From: Halocaridina rubra
Lineage: Eukaryota > Arthropoda > Malacostraca > Decapoda > Atyidae
DNA: 64,000 nt
Direction: 5' to 3'
Assembly (NCBI GenBank): GCA_037179515.1
Contig: JAXCGZ010009454.1
Coordinates: 141,001 to 205,000 of the forward strand
The notes under the pieces were generated by a model. It saw only the letters and a list, made by a program, of their open reading frames with translations, searched no databases and was not told the DNA's origin. Within the stretch, counting starts at the first letter, position 1. Every line of letters begins with the position of its first letter. Made by a program: the position numbers and the translations under genes. Positions 24,687 through 38,955 of this stretch are shown one piece after another.

Positions 24687-26958
24687 TGCGTGGAAGACTT
24701 GGGAATGAATGTGAGTATGGTGTTGATGGGAAATTTGAATGCTAGAATAGGGAATGAGCCAGTGGATAGTGTAATTGGGAAGTATGGAGTACCTGGTAGG
24801 AATTAGAGTGGAGAAAAAATGATAGAAATGTGTATTGAGAGAACGATGTTGATATCTAATACTGTATTTAAAAAGAAGGATGTGTGGAAGTACACATGGG
24901 TCAGAGTTGATTATGGAATAGTAGTTGACAGAGCATTAATGGAGTATGTTGTGGTGAACAGGAGGGTTAGTGGAAAAGTATTGGATGTGAATGTACTGAT
25001 AGGAGCTAGTGGTGGAATATCTAATCATTATTTAGTGGAAAGTAGAGTGAGAGAAAAGTGGAGAAAGAGGAGGAGCGAGAGAGGAAGATAGGTGCTAAAA
25101 GTGAATGAATAGTATAAGAAAGAAAGAGACTGTGAGTATAAGGCTAGTGAGAGGGAAAGTGGAGTAGGGAGTAGAAGAAGAATGGGGGTGCTTCAAGGAG
25201 GAAGTTATAAAATTATGCCGAGGCAATGTGTGGACGGAGACTAACTGGAGGAAGTAAAAGGAATGGTAGTTAATGGGGGAATGAGCAGGCGAGTGCAGTA
25301 GTGGCTGAAAAGAAGCAGGCTTTTGAGGTATGGTTGCAGGTAAGTAATGTAGAGGTGTATAAAAGGTATTGTGCAAAGAGGAGGTTAGCAAAGCACATGG
25401 TGAAGGAGGCAAAGAGAGAAGCAGATGTTAGGTGGAGCAGATGCTTGTCTGAGAATTTTGAAAGGAATAAAAAGATGTTTCGAAAGGAAGTGAAAAGAGC
25501 GAGAAAAGGTGTGTGTGGTAGGGAGGAGATGGTGAAATGAGCACATGGGCAATTGATAGTAGATGAAATAAAGGTGAGAAGATAGATGGGCTGAATATTT
25601 CAAGAATCTGCTAAATAAGGAAGAAGATAGAGAGGCAGAGATTGTGGCTGTGGGAAACAAATGGAGAATGAGAATGACAGAGATATTACAAAAGAGGAGG
25701 TACATTTGGCATATAGAGCAATGAAAGCAGGTAAAGCACCAGGGATCGATGGGTGTCATGTTGAGTGCTTGTAAAAAGGTGGGGAGGCATTAGTAGCATG
25801 GATGGTTAGGTTGTTGAAAGTACGTTTCAGGAAAGGGAGGATCCCAGTTGACTGAAGGAGTACATATGTAGTTCCATTTTACATAGGGAAAGAAGATAAA
25901 TATAAGTGTAGTAGTTTTAGAGGAAATAGTTTGTTGAGTATAGTCGATAAGGTATGTGGAAGAGTGTTAATCAAGAGAATTAGGAATGGTACTGGAGGAA
26001 TTAATTTGTTGAGTGTAGTTGGTAAGGTATATGGAAGAGTATTAATTGAGAGAGTTAGTTAGGAGAGGTACTAAGAGACTGACTGGGGAAGAACAATGTG
26101 GGTTCAGGAGAGGAAGAGAATGTGTGGATCAGGTATTTGCACTAAGACAAGTGTGTGTGAGAAGTTCTTGGAGAAAGGTAGGGACACTCTTTGGGCTTTT
26201 ATGGACTTTGAGAATGCGTATGACAGGGTAGATAGAGATGGGTTGTGGAGTGTGTTGTGACTGTATGGAATAAATGGAAGTTTGTTGAATGCGGTTAAGA
26301 GTTTTTACATGAATAGTAGAGTATGTGTGAGAGTTGGGAAAGGTATGAGTGATTGGTTTGAGGTGAATGTAGGGTTACGTCAAGGTTGTGTAATGTCGCC
26401 ATGGTTATTTTATGTGTACATGGATGGAGTGGTAATAGAAGTACAGGAAAGAGTATTAGACAATGGCTTGGAATTAGTGGGTGAGGATGGAAGGTTGTGG
26501 AGCTGAATCAGTTGCTATTTGTAGATGATACTGTACTGGTGGCAGATACTGAGAATGAATTGAATCATTTGGTGACTGAGTTTGTTAGTGTGTGAAAGAA
26601 GGAAGCTGCATGTGAATACTGGTAAAAGCAAAGTCATGTGATGCCCGAGGAGTGTTAATGTTAACAGATAGAATATAGGAGTGAATGGGGAGTAGCTTGA
26701 AGATGTTGAAAGTTTCAAGTATCTGGGGGTCGCATGTAAGGAGTGGACAAGTGGATGTAAAGGTAAATCACAGAGTGGACTGTCTAGGTGAGTTGAAAAG
26801 TGTAATGAGAAATAGATATTTGGGAATGAATGCAAAGAAAAGGATATATGAAGGTGTGATTGTGCCGACATGCATAGTATGGAGCAGAGACTTAAAATGC
26901 AAGAGAGGATGAAAGGAACAAGTTGAATGTAACAGAGATGAGGTGTTTGAGAAGTATG

Positions 26959-28236
26959 TGTCTTGAATATATTTCAAGATAGTTTATTTGTACGTACATT
27001 ATGTAAGTGTTCTTTTGCATGATAGTTTCGTTTATTGTAACATAAGTGCATGTATGTATACTTTTAGACATAGTATGTATACTATTCATTTCTATTAAGT
27101 ATACACATATATCTGTATGTATAATGTGTAGTTTATTATTGAGGCTGGCTGTAGAAGATGGAGAAAGGAATGTGAGTCGCTAATGGATTTTAGCCATTAA
27201 CCTTTAATCTCCTTGATAACGCTTAATACATTGCCTGTTTGAATAAAGAACCGTTGTAAGCAAGTCATGACTCAAATTAGTTTTAGTACCAAGGACTCAT
27301 ACAAATGATGGAAGTTTTGTGAGACTTTCTTACAAAAAGTTTGTTGTCCTCGTGAGATGCTACGAGACACTCATGTTTAGGATGTGTGAAATTGGTCGTA
27401 GCTGAGATTTATGAAATACATTTGCTATTGTGATTATTAACGGTGCATATACATTATTAATGATTAATTACTTGTACTCGTGATATGCTAAGAGACACTC
27501 ATGTTTACCGTGATTATTGACGGAGCTGATAAGTTTGATAATGAGTAATTAGTTGTCCTCGTGTGATACTAAGAGACACTCAAGTAGAAGAACCTGGTAG
27601 AGATCCTTAGATCAGAAGATATTTGAGTTTGATACGGAGTCCCGTGATTACTGACGACATTTGGGTGTCCGTATAGATGAGTACAGGTTGAACTTATTTC
27701 TAACAATGTTTATAACTACATGTGAGGGACAGCATTAGCTCATTTAATTAAACACTTGTAGATAGAATGTATGTTGGAAGCTTTATTTTTCTGTATGAGG
27801 AAGTTTTAAGGTGAGGAGAATTTATTTAATAATGCCCATATCAGCAGTTCACAAACCCCCTTATAAAATATTTGCATTTATGTCTATGCATGTAATGTTA
27901 ACTACATTTTATTGTTTCGGTTTTACGTCACGAACTCCCTTATCAACTAAGGGCTAGGACGGTTGCCTTCTTGCGAAGGACTTGTTTTGGCAGATGTAAT
28001 CGTTACCCTGAGTGTATGCTCTTACTAACCTCAGTCCGTGATGAGGCGCGAACCCTCGACCTGCCGCCTCAGAGTCGCAGACGCTACCATTTTGCCACGG
28101 AGACTACGTTAACTACATTTGGTAGAGGATTTAATTTTAATATCGTCTGTAGGCCTCTACCAAAGCTCTGTTAGGATTTTCAAATTTAGGAAGTTATAAG
28201 ATTGAAGGTTAATAACACATAGGAAATCCTCCACAG
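26959..28236 (+). repeat. 5' LTR of a BEL/Pao element
   Basis: Starts TGTCTTGAATATATTTC and ends GGAAATCCTCCACA. The matching 3' LTR is 31540-32793. GTATG precedes it (26954-26958) and follows the 3' LTR (32794-32798). A SINE inserted at 27910-28107 is not in the other LTR. Confidence 0.93.
27910..28107 (-). mobile_element. tRNA-derived SINE in the 5' LTR
   Basis: On the minus strand the head reads CCGTGGCAAAATGGTAGCG (box A-like) and TCGAGGGTTCGCGCC (box B-like), followed by a body ending GACGTAAAACCGAAACAAT. The 13-base duplication GTTAACTACATTT is at 27897-27909 and 28108-28120. It is absent from the other LTR, so it arrived after the LTR element. Confidence 0.88.
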
Positions 28237-28960
28237 CTTTTGGTCCTTTGAACCAGATGAGAATTGGTGTGGTAATGGTGAAGCTAATGTACATTTCAGA
28301 TAAACTCCCGCTTTATAAGAAGTTAGTGTGAAACTCTACGGTTAAAACCGTCCATATTTCAGCGGAAAAAAAATACTGCAAACATAATTTGAAATTTAAG
28401 TGGTTGTTGAAATAAATAAGAGTATCCTTTTCCCGCATGGATAAAGTGGTTCTCTCTTTGTGGAACCGAAATATACTTTCATAGTTGAGCATCCGCTAAG
28501 TAAATTGAAAATTAGTACCCAAATTTGGCTGGGTGAACTGTGGTTTTTAGGAATTTGGGTGTTTACATATTTCCCATTTAACGATGTCTAGAATGTAGTA
28601 TTGATTCCTTTGTTTACGTAAATAAACAGAAGGTAGTGACCCACCTACTGGTAGGTGCACAGTGTCATTTATTAAAGGAACAGTGTGGTGTACATTACAC
28701 TTTCCATTTACTGTTGCAGACTTAACAGTGTCGTTTAATTGATGAATAGTGTGTTTTACACTTAATGGATTGGCATCAATATTGACGAAATTGAATAACT
28801 GTTATTATCTTGAAATTTTGGAAGATTGTCATTTGTTACTCTTTAGAAGAGTGAATGTTTGTTACATTGTGGGTATATAAAGAAGATCGTGGTTTCTTTG
28901 ATAAAATATTTAAATCAACTATTTGTTTGTTGTTCTCTTATGTTCTATTTGCTTTCTCAA
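28237..28960 (+). other. BEL/Pao 5' leader
   Basis: No conserved coding domain is visible. Directly after the LTR, TGGTCCTTTGAACCAG is a candidate primer-binding region; the tRNA involved was not determined. The 74-codon ORF at 28855-29079 shows no family resemblance. Confidence 0.55.
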
Positions 28961-28969
28961 TATGTCGGT

Positions 28970-30150
28970 TTAACATGAAGCATTACAACGTCTTCGGGAA
29001 TTGGTTCAATGTGATTGTGTTCAGTGTCAAACAGAACTTGCCAAAGATGATGATGAGAATCTTGTTTTACTTATGTTGAAAGATGTCGTCATACTCTAAC
29101 TGAAAGATTTGGAAGATATGATAGGAAATATGAAGAATATGTCGTGAATAAGCTCCTTAAAAGGGATTCGGAAGAGAAAGATATAGAACCTGACAATGTA
29201 GCTAAAACAGCTTAGCTGTCCTAGAGCGGATTCGTAAGTTAGGAACTATGAAGAGTACTGGAGCTCCTAGTTTCGAGAGTTCAAGCCTCCCCAGTGGACA
29301 ACTCACACCTAGATTTCCTGAAGTAAAAATACCACAGTTCTCTGGAAACTACGATGAATGGAACAAGTTTTGGGATGCGTTTGATAGTTTAGTATCTATT
29401 ACATCTATGCCAACTATGACAAAGTTTACCATCTTAAGAAAGGCCCTTAAAGGAGATGCAAAAAATGCCATAAAGGGATATCCTGTTGCTAGTGAGAGTT
29501 ATGATAAATGCATTCAACAGCTACAAGCTGTTTATGCCAGCAAGGATAGGATTGTACGAAATTTAATGAGGAAATTGGTTAAATACCAACTCCCTCTTCT
29601 AATTATTCATCACTTTTTAAGTTCAAGCAGGAAGTAGAAGCCATTACTTGAAGTCTGAAAAATTATAGAGACATGAAGAACACTGCTTGGGTGTTTTAAA
29701 AACTTATGATAATGAAATTACCAGATGTAGAGAACTGGATTAGCATGAAAATAGACAAAATATCCTTCCTTTGAACACACTTGAAGGAACATGGAAAAAT
29801 ATATATATCATATAGAAGGCAACAACACTAAAGGTAACACAAAGGGAGAGACCCAAACCTCCCAGAAGGATGAGACCAAGTCCTATAAAAAGAGTGTAAG
29901 TAGTTATGGTGCGGTTGCAAAAAGAGTAAATAGTAAAACAGAATGTATATTCTGTGGTTGGCAAGGTCAAATGTCTGCGCAGTGTAATAAAGTAGTAAGC
30001 ATAAATGAACGCAGAGACAAACTGAGAGACAGTAACAAATGTATGAGATGTACTCAGTCTGGGCATTATGCAAATAAATGTTACACTCAGTTAAACTGTA
30101 ACAAGTGTTACAGTTTTGTAGAAGGTTTGAAGAACCTACATTTCTGAATG
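28970..30150 (+). pseudogene. BEL/Pao gag, frameshifted
   Basis: The best-kept part (29248-29637) reads LTPRFPEVKIPQFSGNYDEW, then FWDAFDSLV and ILRKALKGDAKNAIKGYPV, the gag-like domain of Pao elements (DUF1759 type). A second open part (29791-30147) holds two CCHC-like knuckles, CIFCGWQGQMSAQC and CMRCTQSGHYANKC; the first has lost its His to Met or Gln. Gag would package the RNA. Stops near 29214 and 29637 and frame changes break the gene. Confidence 0.85.
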
Positions 30151-30289
30151 AACAGTCAGAAAATGGTTCAAAATTAATAGATGAGCCAAGCAATGAGCAG
30201 GAACATTCTGACTCAGAAAAGGACCAGAAACATGTTGGTGTGATGACTATAAATGCAATACAAAGTAAATGGTGAACCAAGTTTACCTG

Positions 30290-30460
30290 CATGTGCTCTG
30301 CCTACTGCCAGTGGAAAAATAAGCATCTCAAAGGGAAACCTCTGGGTAAACACTAGGTTATTGTTTGATACAGGTTCCCAGTGTTCCTTTATAACTAGGG
30401 AATTAGCTGGAAGGCTTAAATGAAGCCCAGTAGATGAAGTGTCTCATGGCATTGATGTCT
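30290..30460 (+). pseudogene. BEL/Pao aspartic protease remnant
   Basis: One frame reads NTRLLFDTGSQCSFITRELAGRLK, with the catalytic DTGS motif of retroviral-type aspartic proteases. A stop (TGA) follows. Only the active-site strand region is recognisable. Confidence 0.8.
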
Positions 30461-30701
30461 TTTGTTCTGAAACGAAGAAAGGAAGTTTTCCTGTTGTATA
30501 TGTAGTTTTTAAATTGGGGAAAAGAAGAGTCAGAGTTAAATTACTCGTGGGATGTTTATACTTTTGATGGAAACCCTGGGTGGTGTCATGTTGTATGGTC
30601 ATATTTCTCATGATACTCAACATGAATCCAGTAATGTGTAAAGCCAAATTGTTATGCGAGTAGGAACACAGTTTTTGCCTGCTTCTATTCAAGAGTTGAA
30701 T

Positions 30702-30842
30702 GAAGAGGCCATAGAGCCAGTCAATAAGTTGTTGATTGAGGAGGCAATAGAGCCTGTTAATAAGTTGCTGATTGCAGAGGTTATAGAGCCTGTTAATAAG
30801 TTGTTGATTGAAGAGGCCATAGAGCCTGTTAATAAGTTGTGG
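30702..30842 (+). repeat. 36-bp coding-frame minisatellite
   Basis: Four tandem units encode EEAIEPVNKLLI with small changes (AEVIEPVNKLLI in the third). They lie in the 30654-30884 ORF between the protease and reverse transcriptase remnants. No counterpart is known to me in Pao proteins. Confidence 0.9.
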
Positions 30843-31004
30843 GAGCCAGAGAGAACTGGAGTAAATAAGCAAGAAGTGCATTAAGAAGATAAAACTACAC
30901 TTGGAGGTTTTACAGATTCTGTTCCCAGGAGGCCTATCAACACTCCTCTCCCACACAATTTTCAGAGCGCCTTTGGACAAATGAAGCCACTAGTAGAACA
31001 GTTA

Positions 31005-31400
31005 GAGGAGATATTGGAGAATCTTCATGTAGATAATTTGTTGGATGTTTGCACCAGTGAAGAGAAACAGTTTGATATATCCAATACTGCAGATGTAGAG
31101 TGAGCAAGGGCCAGAATATCACTGCAAGCATGGAATTCCAACAATGCAAGACTCTAGATCTCCTAACATATCAATCTTTAGTTTAATCCGGACTATTAAT
31201 ACAGAATAGTTGTCGCTAAAAGGTCTGAAGGCTAGAGATGAAGTTAAATGCTGACCAAACAGAATCTTCTATCACTGGTGGGTATAGTTTTTGACCCCTT
31301 AGGTCTAATTTCACCCTTGCTAAGAAGAGGAAAAATTCTTATTCAGAGAGCCTGGTCTGAAAAGATTTCATGAGAAGATCTGTTATCAGAAGTATACAAA
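31005..31400 (+). pseudogene. BEL/Pao reverse transcriptase end and Pao domain
   Basis: LHVDNLLDVCTSEEKQFDIS corresponds to the region around the RT catalytic motif, with the usual YVDD changed to HVDN. A stop follows, then ARISLQAWNSNNARL. Next, from 31249, LLTKQNLLSLVGIVFDPLGL is followed by ISPLLRRGKILIQRAWSEKI, the signature of the Pao domain that follows RT. The RT fingers and palm before 31005 are deleted. Confidence 0.82.
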
Positions 31401-31539
31401 GAGGAATCATCAAATTATGAAAGACTGAACATCAAGCTGCCCAAAAGGTTGAAGAATTGTGGGCATGCTTAATCACTGATGATAAATTGTAGCACTGATG
31501 GGGACATCCCCCTTTTTTCTTTTTTGGAGGGACCCAATA

Positions 31540-32793
31540 TGTCTTGAATATATTTCAAGACAGTTTATTTCTACGTACATTATGTAAGTGTTGTTTTGCA
31601 TGATAGTATCGTTTATTGTAACATAAGTGCATGTTTGTATACTTTTAGACTTAGTATGTATACTATTCATTTCTAGCAAGTATACACGTATATTCATATG
31701 TATAATGTGTAGTTTATTATGGAGGCTGGCTGTAGAAGACGGAGAAAGGAACGTGAGTCGCTAATGGATTTTAGCCATTAACCTTTAACCTCTTTGATAA
31801 TGCTTATTACATTGCCTGTTTGAACAGAGAACTGTTGTAAGTAAGCCATAACTCAAGTTAGTCCTAGTACCAAGAACTCCTACAAACGATGGGAGTTTTG
31901 TGAGACTTTCTTACAAAAAGTCTGTTGTCCTTGTGAGATGTTACCAGACACTCATGTTTAGGATGTGTGAAATCGGTCGTAGCTGAAATTTATGAAATAC
32001 ATTTGCTACCGTGATTATTGATGGTGCATATACATTTAATAATAAATACTTAGTTGAACTCATGAGATGCTATGAGTAGTCACCGTGGCTCAAGCGGTAG
32101 CGTCCGCAACTCTGAGGCGTCAGGTCGAGGGTTCGTGCCCCGTCACGGTCTGAGGTTAGCAAGGGCATGCTCTCAGGGTAATGATTACATCTGCCAAAAC
32201 AAGTCCTTCGCAAGAAGGCAACCGTCCTAGCCCTTGGTAGAGAAGGGAGTCCGTGACGTAAAAACCAGAACAGTGAGATGCTAGGAGACACTCATGTTTA
32301 CCATTATTATTGACGGAGCTTATAAGTTTGATAATGAGTAATTAGTTGTCCTCGTGAGATACTACGAGACACTCAAGTAGAGATCCGTGGATCAGAAGAT
32401 ATTTGAGTTTGATTCGGAGTCCCGTGATTGCTGACGACATTTGGGAGTACATATTTAACTTATTTCTAATAATGTTTATAACTACGTGTGAGGGACAGAA
32501 TTAACTCATTTAATAAAACACTCATGGGTAGAATGTATGTTGGAAAATATATTATTCTGTGTGAGGAAGTGTTAATTTAAGTTGAGGAGAATTTATTTAA
32601 TAATTCACATATCAGCAGTTTACAGACCCCCTTATAAAATATTTGCATGTATGTCTTTGCATGTAATATTAACTATATTTTATTGGTAGAGAATATAATT
32701 TTAATATCGTTTGTAGGCCTCTACCGTGTTAGGATTTCCGAAGTTAGGGGGTTATAAGATTAAAGGTTAATAACACTTAGGAAATCCTCCACA
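31540..32793 (+). repeat. 3' LTR of the BEL/Pao element
   Basis: TGTCTTG to CCTCCACA, visibly diverged from the 5' LTR by scattered substitutions and small indels. It is preceded by a purine-containing stretch (GGAGGGACCCAATA). Confidence 0.93.
32073..32273 (+). mobile_element. tRNA-derived SINE in the 3' LTR
   Basis: The head reads CCGTGGCTCAAGCGGTAGCG and TCGAGGGTTCGTGCCCC, with the same family body as the copy at 27910. The 10-base duplication TGAGATGCTA is at 32063-32072 and 32274-32283. It is at a different site and in the opposite orientation from the 5' LTR copy. Confidence 0.9.
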
Positions 32794-33396
32794 GTATGGT
32801 TGGTGTATCTAGAATAAATAGAGTAAGAAATGAGGATGTCTTAAAGAAAATGGGTGTTGAAAGGAAGCTGTCAGATAGGCTAGATCAGAGTGTGTTGAGT
32901 TGATTTGGACACATGGAAAAGATGAGTGATAAATATTGAAAAAGAGTGTGGAGTGCAGAAGTAATTGGAGTTAGGTCAAGAGGGAGACCTAGAAAAAATG
33001 GATGGATGGTGTGAAAAGGGAACTGAATGCACGTGGCATGTCAGTGGAACAGGGAAGTGTGTGTGTAAGAGAGACAGGAATGAGAGGAGGAAGCTTGTGC
33101 ATAGATGATGTGGGCCAAAGGGATATCTTGCACCTGCTAGTTCAGTGAACTCTCATGGAAGGGTGTGAGGGGAGTTGCCATGTGATGAAGCGGTGGCTGT
33201 AAACCAGCTGCAGCTGTCGGGCCTCGTTGTATAATATACTTGCCGGCCTACTTTGTGGGTGACCCAAGCTGGGTGTAAGTGGGGGAGATGAGCCAAACCT
33301 TTATCCCCAAGGAGCTGAGAGGAGTGGTTGAGGTATGTGTAGATCGTAGTGAATGCACATTTCTTGGCTCAGCCACCCCCTTACAACAGGGAATGA

Positions 33397-33399
<3 letters not shown>

Positions 33400-33477
<78 letters not shown>
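33400..33477. repeat. (TA)n then (TG)n at the LINE 3' end
   Basis: Directly follows the 3'UTR of the RTE-like LINE and may have grown from its tail; a short GTGTGT run follows. Confidence 0.95.
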
Positions 33478-35468
<1,991 letters not shown>

Positions 35469-35472
35469 TGTA

Positions 35473-36704
<1,232 letters not shown>

Positions 36705-36956
36705 CACCGTGTTACCCCGGTTATTCGCGTTTCTTGGTTCGCTTTCTCACTGTATCGCTTTTTTTTTTTTTTTGGATAAATTATTATTTTATTTCATGGG
36801 TATATGCAAAAATACTAAAATATAAAAAAAAAATTCTCAGTATTTTCATTTTTTTTTTATTGAAAAAACATATTTCATTATCTAATTGATAAAAAAAAAT
36901 TATTTCCCAGCCTACAAATAATAAAACAGTAAAAGATAGTAAAAAACATAAATGTA

Positions 36957-37150
36957 GATAGATACATAGATACATTTATTGACCACCTCTTTTGAAAAGT
37001 ACAGTATAATCTTTACAAATGGAATATTTGGTCCAAATTACAATGAATAAATACAATAGATTTTGTACAATCATCAAATAAGTAAATGAATTTTAAATTA
37101 ATATACATTGTACTAATAACTGAATGATATACGTACGTACAGTACAACTC
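36957..37150 (-). mobile_element. Retroelement 3' fragment inside a Tigger derivative
   Basis: It interrupts the usual subB sequence. In the minus direction it ends GTGGTCAATAAATGTATC plus a GATA/TATC-type tail. The related copy in the 42345 element (about 43340-43520) shows it was present before that element class spread. The family is not identified. Confidence 0.6.
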
Positions 37151-37764
37151 ACAGTATTGCATCATACGAAATAGTGTTCGATAGCGTACAATGTATTGGG
37201 GTCGCAGCTACGTGAGCTAGCATATATATTTATATTTCCAGTAGTTTCATGATTTTATTGATAAAAAAAACGTATTTATTAGCCTAAGAATAATAAAACA
37301 GTAAAAAATAGTAAAAAACATAAATACTAACAGTATTGCAACATGTAAAATATGATACCGCTATCAGCGTTTTGGACAAAGACTCGTTCAGTCTAACTCA
37401 CGTGTGCGCCGTTCACGTTGTGCTTATTAAACGTTTTGCTTGTGTTCGATAGCGTACAATGTATTGGGGTCAAAGCTACGTGAGCTAGCATATATATTTA
37501 TATTTCCAGTAGTTTCATGATTTTATTGATAAAAAAAAACGTATTTCTTAGCCTAAGAATAATATAACTGTAAAATATAGTAAAAAAAATAAATACTAAC
37601 AGTATTGCAACATGTAAAATACGATACCGCTATCAGCATTTCGGACAAAGGCTTCCATCATCTTCCATTGTCTCGCATCACTCGTGTGCGCCATTCACGT
37701 TGTGCTTATTATTATTAATGTGTTTTGCTTGTGATTTTTTTACTCGCATATTTTAACCTTTGCA

Positions 37765-37914
37765 ATGCCTCCCAAGCATCCTTCATCTTCTAAGGCATCT
37801 TGTAGTGAGCCTAAGCGGCAAAGGAAAATGTTAACCATTGTAGATAAAGTGAAACTCTTAGATATGTTGAAAGAAGGAAAAAAGTTTGTGGATGTCGGCC
37901 GCTATTTTACGTAA
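37765..37914 (+). CDS. 49-residue truncated transposase N-terminus
   Basis: The open frame starts MPPKHPSSSKASCSEPKRQR and ends FVDVGRYFT at a stop created by the subA junction. It holds only the basic N-terminus and the first part of the pogo-type helix-turn-helix (KMLTIVDKVKLLDMLKEG). A nearly identical product is encoded at 42625-42774, so the frame has stayed open in two copies. Whether it is expressed, and whether it could affect the full-length enzyme, is speculative. Confidence 0.5.
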   Translation: MPPKHPSSSKASCSEPKRQRKMLTIVDKVKLLDMLKEGKKFVDVGRYFT

Positions 37915-38189
37915 ACGTAAAAATTATTGTAAAATATGGAACCTATGTATGTCAAGTCATCATCACCTCATTCACGGTAAGTTTTCCTATCACTTTCATA
38001 AAAAAATTACGTTGCTTGCTGTTATTTATAATGTTAAGGGTGTTTTTTTAACAGTACAGGGAGGGTTTATACAGTGTAAACGTAAAAATACATTAAAATA
38101 TCTATGTACATATAGGCTGATCCTACTCCGCGGATTTCCTGGTTCGCGCTGGGTCCCGGAACCGAACTACCGCGATAAGGGAGGTAACA

Positions 38190-38192
<3 letters not shown>

Positions 38193-38283
<91 letters not shown>
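38193..38283. repeat. (TA)n followed by a T-tract
   Basis: The TA array from 38193 to 38252 is joined to about 31 T residues, which lead into a fold-back arm fragment. Confidence 0.95.
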
Positions 38284-38286
<3 letters not shown>

Positions 38287-38500
38287 GATTGTGGCACCAG
38301 GACGGGCTAAAAAAAAAATATAAAATAAAACAGCCCTCATCGGGCCTGGGCACGAAAACTACATAAAGAGAAACAGAGATGGAGAGTGTAATGACTTGTC
38401 AGATGTGAAGGGATAAAAGATGTGGGATGAATATCCAAGAATATTCAGTGTAGCTGTAGGCATAGAAAAAGAACTGTAACTGAAGGAAGACTTAACATCG
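38284..38500. repeat. Fold-back arm fragment upstream of ZNF copy 2
   Basis: TGGCACCAGGACGGGC ... GATGTGAAGGGATA ... GAAGGAAGACTTAACATCG is the reverse complement of the block at 1969-2155 downstream of ZNF copy 1. Confidence 0.8.
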
Positions 38501-38542
38501 AACTGTCCTGGACTGACCTATTTAAGTTCAAAAAACCTTTAG

Positions 38543-38692
<150 letters not shown>

Positions 38693-38732
38693 TCTTCATA
38701 CATGTCACTAAAATTTAAGATTACTAATATTT

Positions 38733-38755
38733 TTTATCTATTTTTCACTTGCAGA
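38733..38755 (+). promoter_or_regulatory. Candidate 3' splice site of the ZNF copy 2 exon
   Basis: A pyrimidine-rich stretch ends in TTTTTCACTTGCAG at 38754, conserved with copy 1 (acceptor at 329). Confidence 0.55.
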
Positions 38756-38955
38756 CACTGAAAAAACACCACATTAGCCAATGTTTGAGGGCTATATTTC
38801 CTCTCCTTATCTAGATTGATATCCATTAGAAACAGCTTGAAATATTTCAATTAAATTAGAAAATCGAATATATTGTATGGAAGTTCAAATTACAATACCT
38901 ATAATGAAAGCTGATAACTAACTGAAAAAGTGAGTATTGAAGATCAACGACGAAA

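Larger units (their letters stand above)
26959..32793 (+). mobile_element. BEL/Pao LTR retrotransposon, internally deleted
   Basis: Two ~1.26-kb LTRs flank a ~3.3-kb interior, shorter than usual for the group. In order there are a leader (28237-28960), gag (about 28960-30150), a protease remnant (about 30290-30450), a linker with a minisatellite, the end of the reverse transcriptase (about 31005-31145), a Pao-domain piece (31249-31400) and the 3' LTR. RNase H and integrase are absent, so it cannot move itself. The element sits inside the C-terminal coding region of the RTE-like LINE, with a 5-base duplication GTATG. Confidence 0.92.
23470..33399 (+). mobile_element. RTE-like LINE, decayed, split by CR1 and BEL/Pao insertions
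   Basis: Endonuclease-domain remnants start near 23600 (ERKIDVLALSET) and resume after the CR1 insertion (24687-25090, GASGGISNHYLVESRVRE). Reverse transcriptase pieces lie at 25800-26700: GEEQCGFRRGRECVDQVFA, FENAYDRVDRDG, GLRQGCVMSPWLFYVYMDG and a catalytic FVDD. The C-terminus is cut after RCLRS at 26958 and continues at 32799 (VSRINRVRNEDVLKKMGV ... SRGRPRKKWMDG). The 3'UTR runs to the TA array at 33400. Many frameshifts are present and a diverged ~80-base duplication (about 25915-26070) repeats the LLSVVGKVYGRVLI region. The exact clade is uncertain. Confidence 0.82.
36705..38192 (+). mobile_element. Tigger deletion derivative, class A
   Basis: It runs from a left end (CACCGTGTTACCCC) through inverted subB repeats, the leader, the first 48 codons of the transposase, and subA, to the right end GGAGGTAACACTG. 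The coding region is cut at GRYF and fused to subA. The same junction appears in the inverted copy at 42345-43763. Both copies carry a retroelement tail in subB (36957-37150 here). Confidence 0.86.

Noticed and set aside
28855..29079. 74-residue ORF in the BEL/Pao leader
   Set aside because: It overlaps, in another frame, the decayed gag start (CVQCQTELAKDDDENLVLLM) and has no family resemblance.
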